50,865 bases of DNA, taken from positions 1 through 50,865 of the forward strand of contig JANQMF010000042.1 of the NCBI GenBank assembly GCA_028280225.1. Direction: 5' to 3'. The notes below the pieces were generated by a model that was given only the letters and a program-made list of their open reading frames with translations, did no database searches and was not told the origin of the DNA. The DNA comes from Pseudomonadales bacterium. GTDB taxonomy: Bacteria; Pseudomonadota; Gammaproteobacteria; Pseudomonadales; Azotimanducaceae. The translations under genes and the position numbers were made by a program. Of this stretch, positions 24,422-33,142 are shown piece by piece. Every line of letters starts with the position of its first letter. The stretch's first letter is position 1.

Positions 24422-26038
24422 ATGAAACAGTCACTCGCGCTAAAACTGGGTCAACAACTGAAAATGACCCCACAACTGCAGCAGGCGATAAAACTGCTGC
24501 AATTGTCTGCGCTGGACCTTCAGCAGGAAATTCAGAGCACCTTGGATGCCAACCCCTTGTTGGAAATGCAGGATGAATTTGCCGACGACTATGCAGCCGA
24601 TACCCTGCATCAGCACGAACACGAACACGAACCGGAACAATCCGGTGACGCGGATACCCAGCTTGCAAAATCAACAGACTCCGCTGATCAGGATGCTTAT
24701 GACAGCGACCCTGCCCCGGAACAGGTTAACGGCGAAACCGTCTACGAGGACAACGTACAGGACTTTGATTTTTCCTCTGAAGGCGGCGAAACAGCAGCCA
24801 ATGAGCAATCGGTCAACGAGCAGATTGAACAACCCATCAGCGAGGAATTGCCGGTAGATTCCAATTGGGAAGACAATTATCCAACCACAACCAGCCTGCC
24901 GGCGGCAGACAATGACTATGATCCCCTGGCTAATCGCAGTGAACAGCAAACCCTGTCTGAACATCTGACCTGGCAACTGAACCTGACCCCTATGGCGGAT
25001 ACTGATCGGGTTATCGCCCTGGCCATTATCGACGCCGTCGACAATGCCGGTCTGCTCACCCAGACCACAGAAGAAATCTGGCAAGGCCTGAAAGCCACCG
25101 CGGGGGAAGAAATTACTCACGAAGACGTCTGCGCTGTCCTGGTGCGTGTTCAGGAACTTGATCCCATTGGTGTGGCGGCCAGAGACTTGCAGGAATGTTT
25201 GCTTATCCAGCTTAATGCCCTGGATGAGCAAACCCCCTGGCTCAGCGAAGCGCTGGTGCTGATTAAAGACCATCTGGATCTGCTGGGCAGCAAGGACTTT
25301 ACCACCCTCAGACGCAAGACCAAATTATCCGACGATGTGCTGTCCAGCGCGATGCAGCTGATTCGCAGCCTTAACCCAAGACCCGGCAATGCCATTGCTG
25401 ACGAAGCAGCAGACTTTATTGTGCCGGACGTGGTTGTGCGCAAAGACGAAGGCCGGTGGCTGGTGGAACTCAACAGTGAGGCTACACCACAAATACGCAT
25501 CAACCCCGTTTATGAAGGCATGGTAAAAAGTGCCGCCAAGGCAGAAGACAAGGCTTACCTTCGAGACAACCTGACAGAAGCAAAATGGTTTCTGAAAAGT
25601 TTACAAACCAGAAATGACACCTTACTGCGCGTTGCTGCCAAAATTGTTGAGGTGCAGCGGGGCTTTTTAGACTATGGTCCGGAGGCCATGAAGCCACTGA
25701 TCCTGGCAGATATTGCCGAGGCGGTTGACCTCCACGAATCCACCATATCCCGGGTCACCAGCCACAAATACATGTCCACTCCCCGGGGCGTGTATGAACT
25801 GAAGTATTTTTTCTCATCCCACGTAGGCACGCAAACCGGGGGGGAAGTGTCGAGTACCGCAATTCGCGCGTTAATCCAGAAGCTTACCGCAGAAGAGAAT
25901 GCTAAGAAACCATTGAGTGACAGCAAAATCGCGGCAATACTGAAAGAACAGAATATCAATGTAGCAAGGCGAACCGTGGCAAAGTATCGCGAATCCCTAT
26001 CCATTCCACCCTCTAATGAGCGCAAGCAGTTGGTCTAG
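24422..26038 (+). CDS. rpoN: RNA polymerase sigma-54 factor RpoN
   Basis: Sigma-54 directs RNA polymerase to -24/-12 promoters and requires enhancer-binding ATPases. The 538-residue protein has a Gln/Leu-rich region I (K-Q-S-L-A-L-K-L-G-Q-Q-L-K-M-T-P-Q-L-Q-Q-A-I). A very long acidic region II (about residues 45-175) includes H-Q-H-E-H-E-H-E. The core-binding domain starts near S-E-H-L-T-W-Q-L. The HTH region and the C-terminal RpoN box A-R-R-T-V-A-K-Y-R-E are intact. At 538 residues it is about 60 longer than the E. coli protein as I recall it, mostly from region II. It heads rpoN-hpf-ptsN-rapZ-npr. Confidence 0.98.
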   Translation: MKQSLALKLGQQLKMTPQLQQAIKLLQLSALDLQQEIQSTLDANPLLEMQDEFADDYAADTLHQHEHEHEPEQSGDADTQLAKSTDSADQDAYDSDPAPEQVNGETVYEDNVQDFDFSSEGGETAANEQSVNEQIEQPISEELPVDSNWEDNYPTTTSLPAADNDYDPLANRSEQQTLSEHLTWQLNLTPMADTDRVIALAIIDAVDNAGLLTQTTEEIWQGLKATAGEEITHEDVCAVLVRVQELDPIGVAARDLQECLLIQLNALDEQTPWLSEALVLIKDHLDLLGSKDFTTLRRKTKLSDDVLSSAMQLIRSLNPRPGNAIADEAADFIVPDVVVRKDEGRWLVELNSEATPQIRINPVYEGMVKSAAKAEDKAYLRDNLTEAKWFLKSLQTRNDTLLRVAAKIVEVQRGFLDYGPEAMKPLILADIAEAVDLHESTISRVTSHKYMSTPRGVYELKYFFSSHVGTQTGGEVSSTAIRALIQKLTAEENAKKPLSDSKIAAILKEQNINVARRTVAKYRESLSIPPSNERKQLV

Positions 26039-26168
26039 TTGGACACGGATCTAACCATCAGCACACCCGGCAGGAGGTGCACCAGCGGACCGGTTGGGGG
26101 AAACCACAAATGGAGTGGGGCACTGGTACATTGATCTAAGAACTAGCTTGTATAAAGCTAATATCTAT

Positions 26169-26175
26169 AAGGAGG
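26169..26175 (+). promoter_or_regulatory. Strong Shine-Dalgarno sequence of hpf
   Basis: AAGGAGG, a perfect anti-SD match, lies 4 bases before the ATG at 26180, whereas most neighbouring genes have weak sites. A small hairpin TAGCTT-gtata-AAGCTA (26144-26160) lies just upstream. High translation of hpf in stationary phase would be consistent with this. Confidence 0.8.
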
Positions 26176-26179
26176 ACCC

Positions 26180-26512
26180 ATGCAGCTGAGCATTTCAGGA
26201 CACCATGTTGACTTAACCGACTCTCTTAACGCCTTTATCCACCAGAAGTTCGAAAAACTAGAACGGCACTACGACCACATCACCCAGGTGCACGTTGTTC
26301 TAAACGTCGAAAAACTCAGCCATCTTGCCGAAGCCACCGCTCATGTAACCGGGGCTGAACTGTTCGCCAACGCCAACGCCAGCGATATGTACGCCGCGAT
26401 CGACAATCTTGTCGATAAGCTGGATCGTCAAATTATCAAACACAAAGAAAAAACCGTTGCCCGTCACAACGGCAGCCACGACCGCCATGCTCGGCATCAT
26501 GATATGAACTAG
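26180..26512 (+). CDS. hpf: Ribosome hibernation promoting factor Hpf
   Basis: Hpf binds the 30S decoding centre and promotes 100S ribosome dimers in stationary phase. The 110-residue short-form protein begins M-Q-L-S-I-S-G-H-H-V-D-L-T-D-S-L and includes F-E-K-L-E-R-H-Y-D-H-I-T-Q-V-H-V-V-L. It also has D-M-Y-A-A-I-D-N-L-V-D-K-L-D-R-Q. Its C-terminal tail is histidine-rich (H-D-R-H-A-R-H-H) and makes it about 15 residues longer than the E. coli protein. Position between rpoN and ptsN is the classic one. Confidence 0.96.
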   Translation: MQLSISGHHVDLTDSLNAFIHQKFEKLERHYDHITQVHVVLNVEKLSHLAEATAHVTGAELFANANASDMYAAIDNLVDKLDRQIIKHKEKTVARHNGSHDRHARHHDMN

Positions 26513-26516
26513 GCCA

Positions 26517-27011
26517 ATGCATCCCCTTGCTGAACTCCTGACCGCAAACAACGTCCGCTGCCGCGAACCGGCAAGCAGCCGCAAGCGCATCCTGCAAACC
26601 GTGGCGCGCCTTATGTGCGACGAACACCCCACCGGTGCCGGTCAGTTGAGTGAAGATGAACTCTTTGACGGCCTCATGAATCGGGAACGCCTGGGTAGCA
26701 CCGGCCTGGGAGATGGGGTTGCCATCCCCCACTGCCGTCTATCCTGTCCCAGCATGAGAATTGCAATGGTATCTCTGGACGCACCCATCGACTATGAAGC
26801 CATCGACGGTCAGGGGGTTGATCTCCTGTTTGTGCTGGTTGTCCCCACCGATGAAAGTCAGGTCCACCTGGACGCGCTGGCCAGCCTGGCTGAAATTTTT
26901 GCAGACCAAAATAATCGTCAGCTATTACGGGCCTGCCAAGACAATTCCAGCCTGTTGGACAATATGCAGAATCTCCTGAACAAACAAGTTGAACACAGCA
27001 AGAGCGCGTGA
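26517..27011 (+). CDS. ptsN: Nitrogen-regulatory PTS enzyme IIA PtsN
   Basis: PtsN (EIIA-Ntr) is the terminal phosphate acceptor of the nitrogen PTS. Its phosphorylation state affects potassium transport, sigma-54 related processes and envelope functions. The 164-residue protein shows F-D-G-L-M-N-R-E-R-L-G-S-T-G-L-G-D-G-V-A-I-P-H with the phosphorylated residue His72. A-P-I-D-Y-E-A-I-D and L-F-V-L-V-V-P follow. It lies 4 bp after hpf, and its stop overlaps the rapZ GTG. Confidence 0.96.
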   Translation: MHPLAELLTANNVRCREPASSRKRILQTVARLMCDEHPTGAGQLSEDELFDGLMNRERLGSTGLGDGVAIPHCRLSCPSMRIAMVSLDAPIDYEAIDGQGVDLLFVLVVPTDESQVHLDALASLAEIFADQNNRQLLRACQDNSSLLDNMQNLLNKQVEHSKSA

Positions 27012-27862
27012 AACTTGTTGTTATCAGCGGTCGATCCGGGTCAGGCAAGTCCACCGCACTGAACGCGCTTGAGGATGCCGGTTACAACTGTATCGACAAC
27101 TTCCCGGTGGTTCTCCTGCAGTCCCTGGTGCACAACACCTTAAGAGATCCATCACAGCAGGACAGTCGCCTGGCCGTTTGTATTGATGCCCGCAGCAGGG
27201 ATCTGGAACGCTTCCCGGAAATTCTCTTGTCCATCGACCGCATGGATGTGGATTGCCAGGTTATCTATCTGGACGCCCGCAGTCCAACCCTGGTAAAACG
27301 ATTCAGCGAAACCCGCCGGCGCCATCCGCTGACCAACGCGGATACGGATCTGCGTCAGGCAATCGACGCTGAAGCCCAGGTGCTGGAAGCCATTGCGGAT
27401 TTGGCGGATTTGACCATCGACTCAACCCAGCTCAGCTCTCAGGCGTTAAGAGACTCCATCAGTGTACGCATAGCCGAGAAGAACGCACCGGGAATCAGCT
27501 TGTTGTTCCGCTCGTTTGGCTTCAAATACGGTGTGCCGGTGGATGCTGATCAGGTATTTGATGTGCGCTGCTTGCCTAACCCCCATTGGATTGAAGATCT
27601 GCGCCCGTTAACGGGCAAAGACCCGGCGGTTGCCGAGTACTTGCAAAATCAGCCCCTGGTCAGCGATATGTTTCGTGACATCGCCACCTATCTCACCACT
27701 TGGATTCCAAAATTTGAAGCCAATGCCAGGCTTTATATCACCGTAGCCATTGGTTGTACCGGCGGCCAACATCGCAGCGTCTATTTGACCGAGCGGCTGG
27801 CTGCCCATTTCGCCGCCCAGTTCGAAAACGTACTGGTCCGGCATCGGGAGATTGACGGCTAG
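27008..27862 (+). CDS. rapZ: RNase adapter protein RapZ
   Basis: RapZ is an ATP/GTP-binding protein that presents the small RNA GlmZ to RNase E and so controls glucosamine-6-phosphate synthase. The 284-residue protein has Walker A S-G-R-S-G-S-G-K-S at the N-terminus, V-I-Y-L-D-A-R-S-P-T-L-V-K-R-F-S-E-T-R-R-R-H-P and F-G-F-K-Y-G-V-P. The conserved C-terminal I-G-C-T-G-G-Q-H-R-S-V-Y motif is intact. The GTG start overlaps the ptsN stop (GTGA). Confidence 0.97.
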   Translation: MKLVVISGRSGSGKSTALNALEDAGYNCIDNFPVVLLQSLVHNTLRDPSQQDSRLAVCIDARSRDLERFPEILLSIDRMDVDCQVIYLDARSPTLVKRFSETRRRHPLTNADTDLRQAIDAEAQVLEAIADLADLTIDSTQLSSQALRDSISVRIAEKNAPGISLLFRSFGFKYGVPVDADQVFDVRCLPNPHWIEDLRPLTGKDPAVAEYLQNQPLVSDMFRDIATYLTTWIPKFEANARLYITVAIGCTGGQHRSVYLTERLAAHFAAQFENVLVRHREIDG

Positions 27863-28008
27863 AGTAGTCAGCATAAACCGCCGCGAGTTCCATACCCTAC
27901 CCGGAAAAAAGTAACCGCCGGGGAATGCTTCGTATTTTCCGCACGAACTAGCTACACTGCGCATCGTTTTAACATCTGCCCCGGAACAGCCATAACAAGA
28001 GTCTAGGT

Positions 28009-28284
28009 ATGCGAAGTACAACACTGACGTTGATCAACCCCCTGGGCATGCATGCGCGTGCCGCTGCCAAGCTGGTGGACGTTACCAAACAATTTGGCAG
28101 CGAAATTACCCTGGAACATGAAGGTAAGCGTGTGGATGGCAAAAGTATTATGGCACTGCTGATGTTAGGGGCTGCGGTGGGCACAGAACTCACCCTGACC
28201 GTAGAGGGTGAAGAAGATGAAGACGCAGCCTTTGAAGCGGTGTGTGCCATCGTTAATGCTGGCTTTAATGAGTTGGATGAATAA
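28009..28284 (+). CDS. npr: HPr-like phosphocarrier NPr (PtsO)
   Basis: NPr carries phosphate from EI-Ntr (PtsP) to PtsN. The 91-residue HPr-fold protein has the phosphorylated His15 in G-M-H-A-R-A-A-A-K-L-V and the conserved Ser46 in G-K-S-I-M-A-L-L-M-L. An acidic C-terminus (E-E-D-E-D-A) follows. It is separated from rapZ by 146 bp, a larger gap than elsewhere in this operon, so it may have its own promoter. Confidence 0.95.
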   Translation: MRSTTLTLINPLGMHARAAAKLVDVTKQFGSEITLEHEGKRVDGKSIMALLMLGAAVGTELTLTVEGEEDEDAAFEAVCAIVNAGFNELDE

Positions 28285-28308
28285 GTGTCTCCGTTAAAGC
28301 AGTAACCC

Positions 28309-29667
28309 ATGACCAACCCCAGCCATCAAGAACAACCGGTTGCTACCCTGGCCGAAGTCATCCGGGTTTATGGCAGCGGCAGCGCGGAAGAAACACGTAT
28401 CCTTTTGGCCAGCTTAAGAGCCCCTGAAATTGCCCATGTGCTGGAATCCATTCCCACCGAAATGCGGCGCTTCATGTGGGAGTTGCTGGATGAGGAACCA
28501 CGCAATCTGGCCCTGCAGCACCTGGGTGAGGATGTCCGGGGAGAGTTCCTGGAAGATATGGATACCGCTCAGCTGGTGGCGGTGGCGGACGACCTGGACA
28601 CCGATGACTTTGCCGATATTCTGCAGCAGTTACCGCAGACCATCACCCACCAGGTCCTGGCCTCAATGGACGCCGTGGACCGCGCCCGGGTCGAGGCGGT
28701 CTTGTCCTACGACGAAGACAGCGCCGGAGGGCTGATGAATACCGACACCATCACCGTTCGCCCCCGGCATGCGCTGGAGCTGGTCTTTCGTTATCTGCGT
28801 ATGCGCAAGGATCTGCCCGAGACCACCGACGCATTAATTGTGGTCAACTCCCGGGACGAATTTGTCGGCATGTTGCCCTTTGCCAAACTGTTGACCTCAG
28901 ACCCAACGGTAACCGTACGGGAGGTGATGGACACCGATACTCCAGCTATTGACGTAAATACTTCCGATACCGAAGTCGCCAGACTGTTCTCCGAGCGTGA
29001 CCTGGTCTCGGCGGCAGTGGTTGACGACAACGGCAAGTTGCTCGGCCGCATCACCATCGATGATGTAGTTGATGTGATCATCGAAGATGCTGACGAAGCA
29101 GTTTTGGCGCGCGCGGGTCTGGATGTTGATGAGGATACCTTTGCGCCCATCCGCAAATCAATCCGCAGACGCGCCGTCTGGCTGGGGATTAACTTAATCA
29201 CAGCCTTTATTGCGGCTGCCGTCATCAACATGTTTGAGGAAACCATTGCCAAGGTGGTGGCCCTGGCGGTGCTTATGCCCATTGTCGCCAGCATGGGGGG
29301 CATTGCCGGGACACAAACCCTGACCCTGGTGATCCGGGGGGAAGCGCTGGGGCACGTCGGGCGCGCAAACTTAATGTGGCTGGTCAACCGCGAATTTATT
29401 ATTGCGGTGCTTAACGGCTTACTGTGGGCACTCCTGGTAGCGGTAACCGCTTCCCTGGCTTTTCAGGACATTGCCCTGGGCATGGTCATTGCCGCAGCCA
29501 TGGTGATCACCATTGTTGTTGCGGCAATTTCCGGCAGCTTGCTGCCTACGGCTTTGCGGAAAATGAATATCGATCCGGCCATTGCCGGCGGCGTCGTCCT
29601 GACGACTATTACCGACGTTACCGGATTTTTTGTCTTTCTGGGGCTGGCCACCTGGGTCTACGCCTAG
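28309..29667 (+). CDS. mgtE: Magnesium transporter MgtE
   Basis: MgtE is a homodimeric Mg2+-gated channel. The 452-residue protein has the N-terminal helical superhelix domain (residues ~1-135, with M-R-R-F-M-W-E-L-L). Two CBS domains follow (about 137-255), containing A-G-G-L-M-N and V-D-D-N-G-K-L-L-G-R-I-T-I-D-D-V-V-D-V-I. Five C-terminal membrane spans hold the pore motifs P-I-V-A-S-M-G-G-I-A-G-T-Q-T-L and A-I-A-G-G-V-V-L-T-T. It follows npr by 24 bp and is convergent with pmbA. Confidence 0.97.
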   Translation: MTNPSHQEQPVATLAEVIRVYGSGSAEETRILLASLRAPEIAHVLESIPTEMRRFMWELLDEEPRNLALQHLGEDVRGEFLEDMDTAQLVAVADDLDTDDFADILQQLPQTITHQVLASMDAVDRARVEAVLSYDEDSAGGLMNTDTITVRPRHALELVFRYLRMRKDLPETTDALIVVNSRDEFVGMLPFAKLLTSDPTVTVREVMDTDTPAIDVNTSDTEVARLFSERDLVSAAVVDDNGKLLGRITIDDVVDVIIEDADEAVLARAGLDVDEDTFAPIRKSIRRRAVWLGINLITAFIAAAVINMFEETIAKVVALAVLMPIVASMGGIAGTQTLTLVIRGEALGHVGRANLMWLVNREFIIAVLNGLLWALLVAVTASLAFQDIALGMVIAAAMVITIVVAAISGSLLPTALRKMNIDPAIAGGVVLTTITDVTGFFVFLGLATWVYA

Positions 29668-29680
29668 ACTCCAAACGCTG

Positions 29681-31015
29681 CTAAGACTGGCCTGCAACGG
29701 TTAATCCATCGATCAGCATACTCGGTGCGCGGATGTTGCCCCGGTAATCGACATCGTCTCCCATGCCAGCCAGTTGCTGATACATGTTGCGCAAATTTCC
29801 CGCCACGGTGACCTCAGCTACCGGGTAGCTGATTTTACCATTTTCAACCCAAAAGCCCGCTGCCCCGCGGGAGTAGTCACCGGTAACGCTGTTGACACCC
29901 TGGCCCATCAGCTCGGTAACCAATAAGCCGGTGTCCATCTGGCCTAAAAGGTCTATATAGGGTGTAGCCGGACCTACCAGATCCAGATTATAAATACCGC
30001 CCGCATTTCCGGTGGTTTCCATGTTCAACTTGCGCGCCGAATAGGTCGACAGGACATAACTGGCTATTTTTCCTGCTTCCACAAAAGCCTTCTCCCGGGT
30101 CGCAACCCCGTCCGAGTCAAATTGTGCGCTGCCCAGACTCCCCTCCAGGTGGGGCTTTTCCACCAGCGAAAGCCATTCCGGCAGCACCTGTTCACCCAGA
30201 GAGTCCAGCAGAAACGACGCCTTGCGATACAACGCACCCCCACTGATGGCACCAATTAGATGGCCAATCAGCCCTGCTGCCAGAGGGGGGGCGAACATGA
30301 CCGGATAAGTACCCGTTGGCGCCGTGCGCGGTGACAAACGCTCAACAGTCCTTTGCCCGGCTTGCTGACCTACCGCAACCGCATCCTCTAAGTCCCGTGC
30401 ATTCCGCGCAACGGTGTACCAGTAATCTCGTTGCATACCGTTTTTATCTTCCGCAATAAGCACACAACTGAGGCCGTGGCGTGTGCCGCTATAGGCCCCC
30501 ACAAAACCGTGACTGTTTCCATACACCCGCAGCGATTGTTGCGTGGTGACCTGCGCACCATCAGAATTGGATAGCCGTTTGTCCACCTGTAAACCCGCGG
30601 CTTCACAGGTCAAAGCCAGCTCCGCGGCCCCGTCGGGATCTATCGTCCAGGGATGAAAGAGTTTCAGATCCCGCAAGCGATCCGGCGATAATGACGCATC
30701 CGCCAGTCCGTTGCAGGGGTCATCCTCGGTAAATCTGGCAATGTTTCTGGCTGCAGCCACGGTATCGCTGATGGCTCGTTCGCTGCTGTCACTGGTGCTG
30801 GCAGAGCCCTTACACTGCCCAAAATACAGGGTAATACCAAAACCCTTATCCTGATTGAATTCAACCTGCTCCAGTTCTCCTTTACGCACGCTGACGGCAA
30901 GACCGGTATCCACACTTACCGAAACCTCAGCCTGATCCGCACCCTGATTTTTGGCTTCATCAAGAATAGCGTGGACCAAACGTGTTAGTTCCGGTTCCTG
31001 TTCAATAATTTCCAA
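29681..31015 (-). CDS. pmbA: TldE/PmbA subunit of the TldD-TldE metalloprotease
   Basis: PmbA (TldE) partners TldD in a heterodimeric protease that matures modified peptides such as microcin B17 and degrades CcdA. The 444-residue protein contains E-F-N-Q-D-K-G-F-G-I-T-L-Y-F, D-L-K-L-F-H-P-W, the segment V-T-E-L-M-G-Q-G-V-N-S-V-T-G-D-Y-S-R-G-A-A-G-F-W and the C-terminal A-G-N-L-R-N-M. It lacks HExxxH, as expected for the TldE subunit. The start is a TTG at 31015 with AGAGG 8 nt upstream; no ATG or GTG lies upstream before the in-frame stop. It is divergent from darP. Confidence 0.96.
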   Translation of the reverse strand: MEIIEQEPELTRLVHAILDEAKNQGADQAEVSVSVDTGLAVSVRKGELEQVEFNQDKGFGITLYFGQCKGSASTSDSSERAISDTVAAARNIARFTEDDPCNGLADASLSPDRLRDLKLFHPWTIDPDGAAELALTCEAAGLQVDKRLSNSDGAQVTTQQSLRVYGNSHGFVGAYSGTRHGLSCVLIAEDKNGMQRDYWYTVARNARDLEDAVAVGQQAGQRTVERLSPRTAPTGTYPVMFAPPLAAGLIGHLIGAISGGALYRKASFLLDSLGEQVLPEWLSLVEKPHLEGSLGSAQFDSDGVATREKAFVEAGKIASYVLSTYSARKLNMETTGNAGGIYNLDLVGPATPYIDLLGQMDTGLLVTELMGQGVNSVTGDYSRGAAGFWVENGKISYPVAEVTVAGNLRNMYQQLAGMGDDVDYRGNIRAPSMLIDGLTVAGQS

Positions 31016-31121
31016 CTCTATATCCTCTTTATATTCCAGAGTGACGCGCCAACCCCACCCGGATACCTTAAACTTAAGATCCGTCTAAAATAGTCCCTTG
31101 CCTTCAGCGCCGTTTTTACCC

Positions 31122-31646
31122 ATGACAGATCATTCTTCAATACCTGATGAAAACCCCCCGCCGGTATCCAAGTCTGCCCGTAAACGCGAAGCTGAACAGA
31201 TACAATCTATCGGCAAACGCCTGACCGAGCTTAAGCCTGAACATCTGCACCAGCTGACCCTGGGGGAACCGCTGAAAAATGCCATTGCCGACTACCAGCG
31301 GTTTAAATCCCGGGAGGCCAAACGGCGTCAATTGCAATTTATTGGCCGGGTAATGCGGAACGAAGACATTCCGGACATTACCCGGCAACTGGAAAACCTG
31401 ACGGGACAATCCGCCGCCGCCCAATATCGTTTCCAGCAACTGGAGCAGTGGCGCAACCGGATGCTGAGTGACGACAGCGGGCTGACAGAGTTTATCGATA
31501 CCTACCCCCAGGTTGACCGCCAACAACTTCGCCAGGTGGTTAAAGCGGCCCGTCGGGCAGTGGGTTCACCAAAACAAGCACAAACCGCTCGCGCCCTGTT
31601 CCGCTTTTTACGGGATGTCAGCGATAGTGACAATCTGCCGACCTAA
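31122..31646 (+). CDS. darP: Dual-action ribosomal maturation protein DarP (YjgA)
   Basis: DarP acts late in 50S subunit assembly, near the peptidyl transferase centre. The 174-residue protein begins M-T-D-H-S-S and shows the family pattern: [21 protein letters not shown] then Q-F-I-G-R-V-M-R. The latter half has V-K-A-A-R-R-A. The ATG at 31122 was preferred to an upstream TTG at 31098. It sits between pmbA and tldD; its TAA stop overlaps the TAG stop of the convergent tldD (shared CTAA). Confidence 0.94.
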   Translation: MTDHSSIPDENPPPVSKSARKREAEQIQSIGKRLTELKPEHLHQLTLGEPLKNAIADYQRFKSREAKRRQLQFIGRVMRNEDIPDITRQLENLTGQSAAAQYRFQQLEQWRNRMLSDDSGLTEFIDTYPQVDRQQLRQVVKAARRAVGSPKQAQTARALFRFLRDVSDSDNLPT

Positions 31647-33085
31647 GCCTGGGTACCCCCCACCACAATTTCATCAATTTTTACCGTGGGTTGACCCACC
31701 CCCACCGGCACCGATTGACCATCCTTGCCGCAGACACCCACGCCCGAATCCAAAGCCAGATCATTACCCACCATGGACACTTTGTTCATCACGTCCGGGC
31801 CGTTGCCGATCAGGGTTGCGCCCCGGACCGGTTGAGCAATTTTTCCGCCCTCAATCAGGTAGGCTTCAGTCGCGGAGAAGACAAAGCGTCCCGAGGTAAT
31901 GTCCACCGAGCCACCGCCAAAGTTAACCGCATACATGCCCCGTTCAACGGAACGGATAATTTCTTCCGGATCACTCTCGCCGGGTTGCATAAAGGTATTG
32001 GTCATGCGCGGCATCGGCGTGTGCGCATAAGATTGACGCCGGCCATTGCCGGTAGGAGAAACATTCATCAGGCGAGCATTCAGTTTATCCTGCATGTAAC
32101 CTACGAGAATGCCGTTTTCGATCAACACGGTATGCTGTGTGGCTAAACCTTCATCGTCAACTGACAGGGATCCTCTGCGGCCCTCAATACTGCCGTCATC
32201 CACAATAGTACACAGTGGTGAGGCCACCTGTTGTCCTACCCGGTTGGCATACATGGAACTGCCTTTGCGATTAAAGTCGCCTTCCAGACCGTGGCCTACC
32301 GCTTCGTGCAGCAGGACGCCGGGCCAGCCCGGACCTAAAACAACTTGCATGGGCCCAGCCGGCGCATCAACGGCATCCAAGTTGACCAGAGCCATACGCA
32401 CCGCTTCCCGGGCCAGATCATCCGCCCAATCACCCTGGGCCATCTGCTCTAGTCCATGCCTGCCCCCACCACCTGCGTTGCCCCGCTCCCGGCGGCCACC
32501 GGATTCAACAATCACCGACACATCCAATCTGACCAGTGGCCGGATATCTCCACCTGAGGCGCCGTCGCTGGCCATCACCATCATCACATCGTGGTTTGCC
32601 GATATTCTGACATTCACCTCGCGCACCCGGGAATCACAAGCCCGGGCAACTTTGTCTACACGCTGCAGCAAGGCCACCTTGGCCACTTCATCCAGAGAAC
32701 TGATGGGATCAACCGACCGGTACAGCGCAGGTACATTGGCCACCTGGTAATTACCGGCTTGCCGGGCCTTGCCTTGACGCGCAATCGTTCTGGCCGCCCC
32801 AGCGGCTTCCACCAAGCCTTCACGGCGGATATCTTCGCAATACGCAAACCCCGTCTTTTCTCCACTCAGCGCCCGTAAGCCAATACCTGCATCTACGGAA
32901 AAGCTGCCATCCTTAACAATGCCGTCCTCAAGCCCCCAGGACTCAGCGCGTACCGCCTGGACATAAACTTCACCGTAGTCGATTTTGTGCCCCAGCATGT
33001 TATCGATGGCGCCTTCGAGGTCTTGACGGGTGACATCCGTACCCGTCAACAGCGCTGCCTGGGCAGCTTCCATGAGCTCACTCAT
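31643..33085 (-). CDS. tldD: TldD metalloprotease subunit
   Basis: TldD is the catalytic zinc subunit of TldD-TldE. The 480-residue protein has the HExxxH zinc motif as L-L-H-E-A-V-G-H-G at about residues 259-265. It also shows [16 protein letters not shown] and the tail [16 protein letters not shown]. Its partner pmbA lies about 0.6 kb downstream on the same strand, separated by the plus-strand gene darP. In Pseudomonas a nitrilase-type hydrolase gene lies between tldD and yhdP; here the gap to yhdP is 57 bp. Confidence 0.97.
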   Translation of the reverse strand: MSELMEAAQAALLTGTDVTRQDLEGAIDNMLGHKIDYGEVYVQAVRAESWGLEDGIVKDGSFSVDAGIGLRALSGEKTGFAYCEDIRREGLVEAAGAARTIARQGKARQAGNYQVANVPALYRSVDPISSLDEVAKVALLQRVDKVARACDSRVREVNVRISANHDVMMVMASDGASGGDIRPLVRLDVSVIVESGGRRERGNAGGGGRHGLEQMAQGDWADDLAREAVRMALVNLDAVDAPAGPMQVVLGPGWPGVLLHEAVGHGLEGDFNRKGSSMYANRVGQQVASPLCTIVDDGSIEGRRGSLSVDDEGLATQHTVLIENGILVGYMQDKLNARLMNVSPTGNGRRQSYAHTPMPRMTNTFMQPGESDPEEIIRSVERGMYAVNFGGGSVDITSGRFVFSATEAYLIEGGKIAQPVRGATLIGNGPDVMNKVSMVGNDLALDSGVGVCGKDGQSVPVGVGQPTVKIDEIVVGGTQA

Positions 33086-33142
33086 TTTTTTCCCTGGGGA
33101 TTAGCAGATAGGTTAGTTTAGCATGAACCACGCTGACCTTGA

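Noticed and set aside
24357-24674. 105-codon minus-strand frame over the rpoN start
   Set aside because: Antisense to the highly conserved N-terminus of RpoN, with low-complexity translation. Shadow frame.
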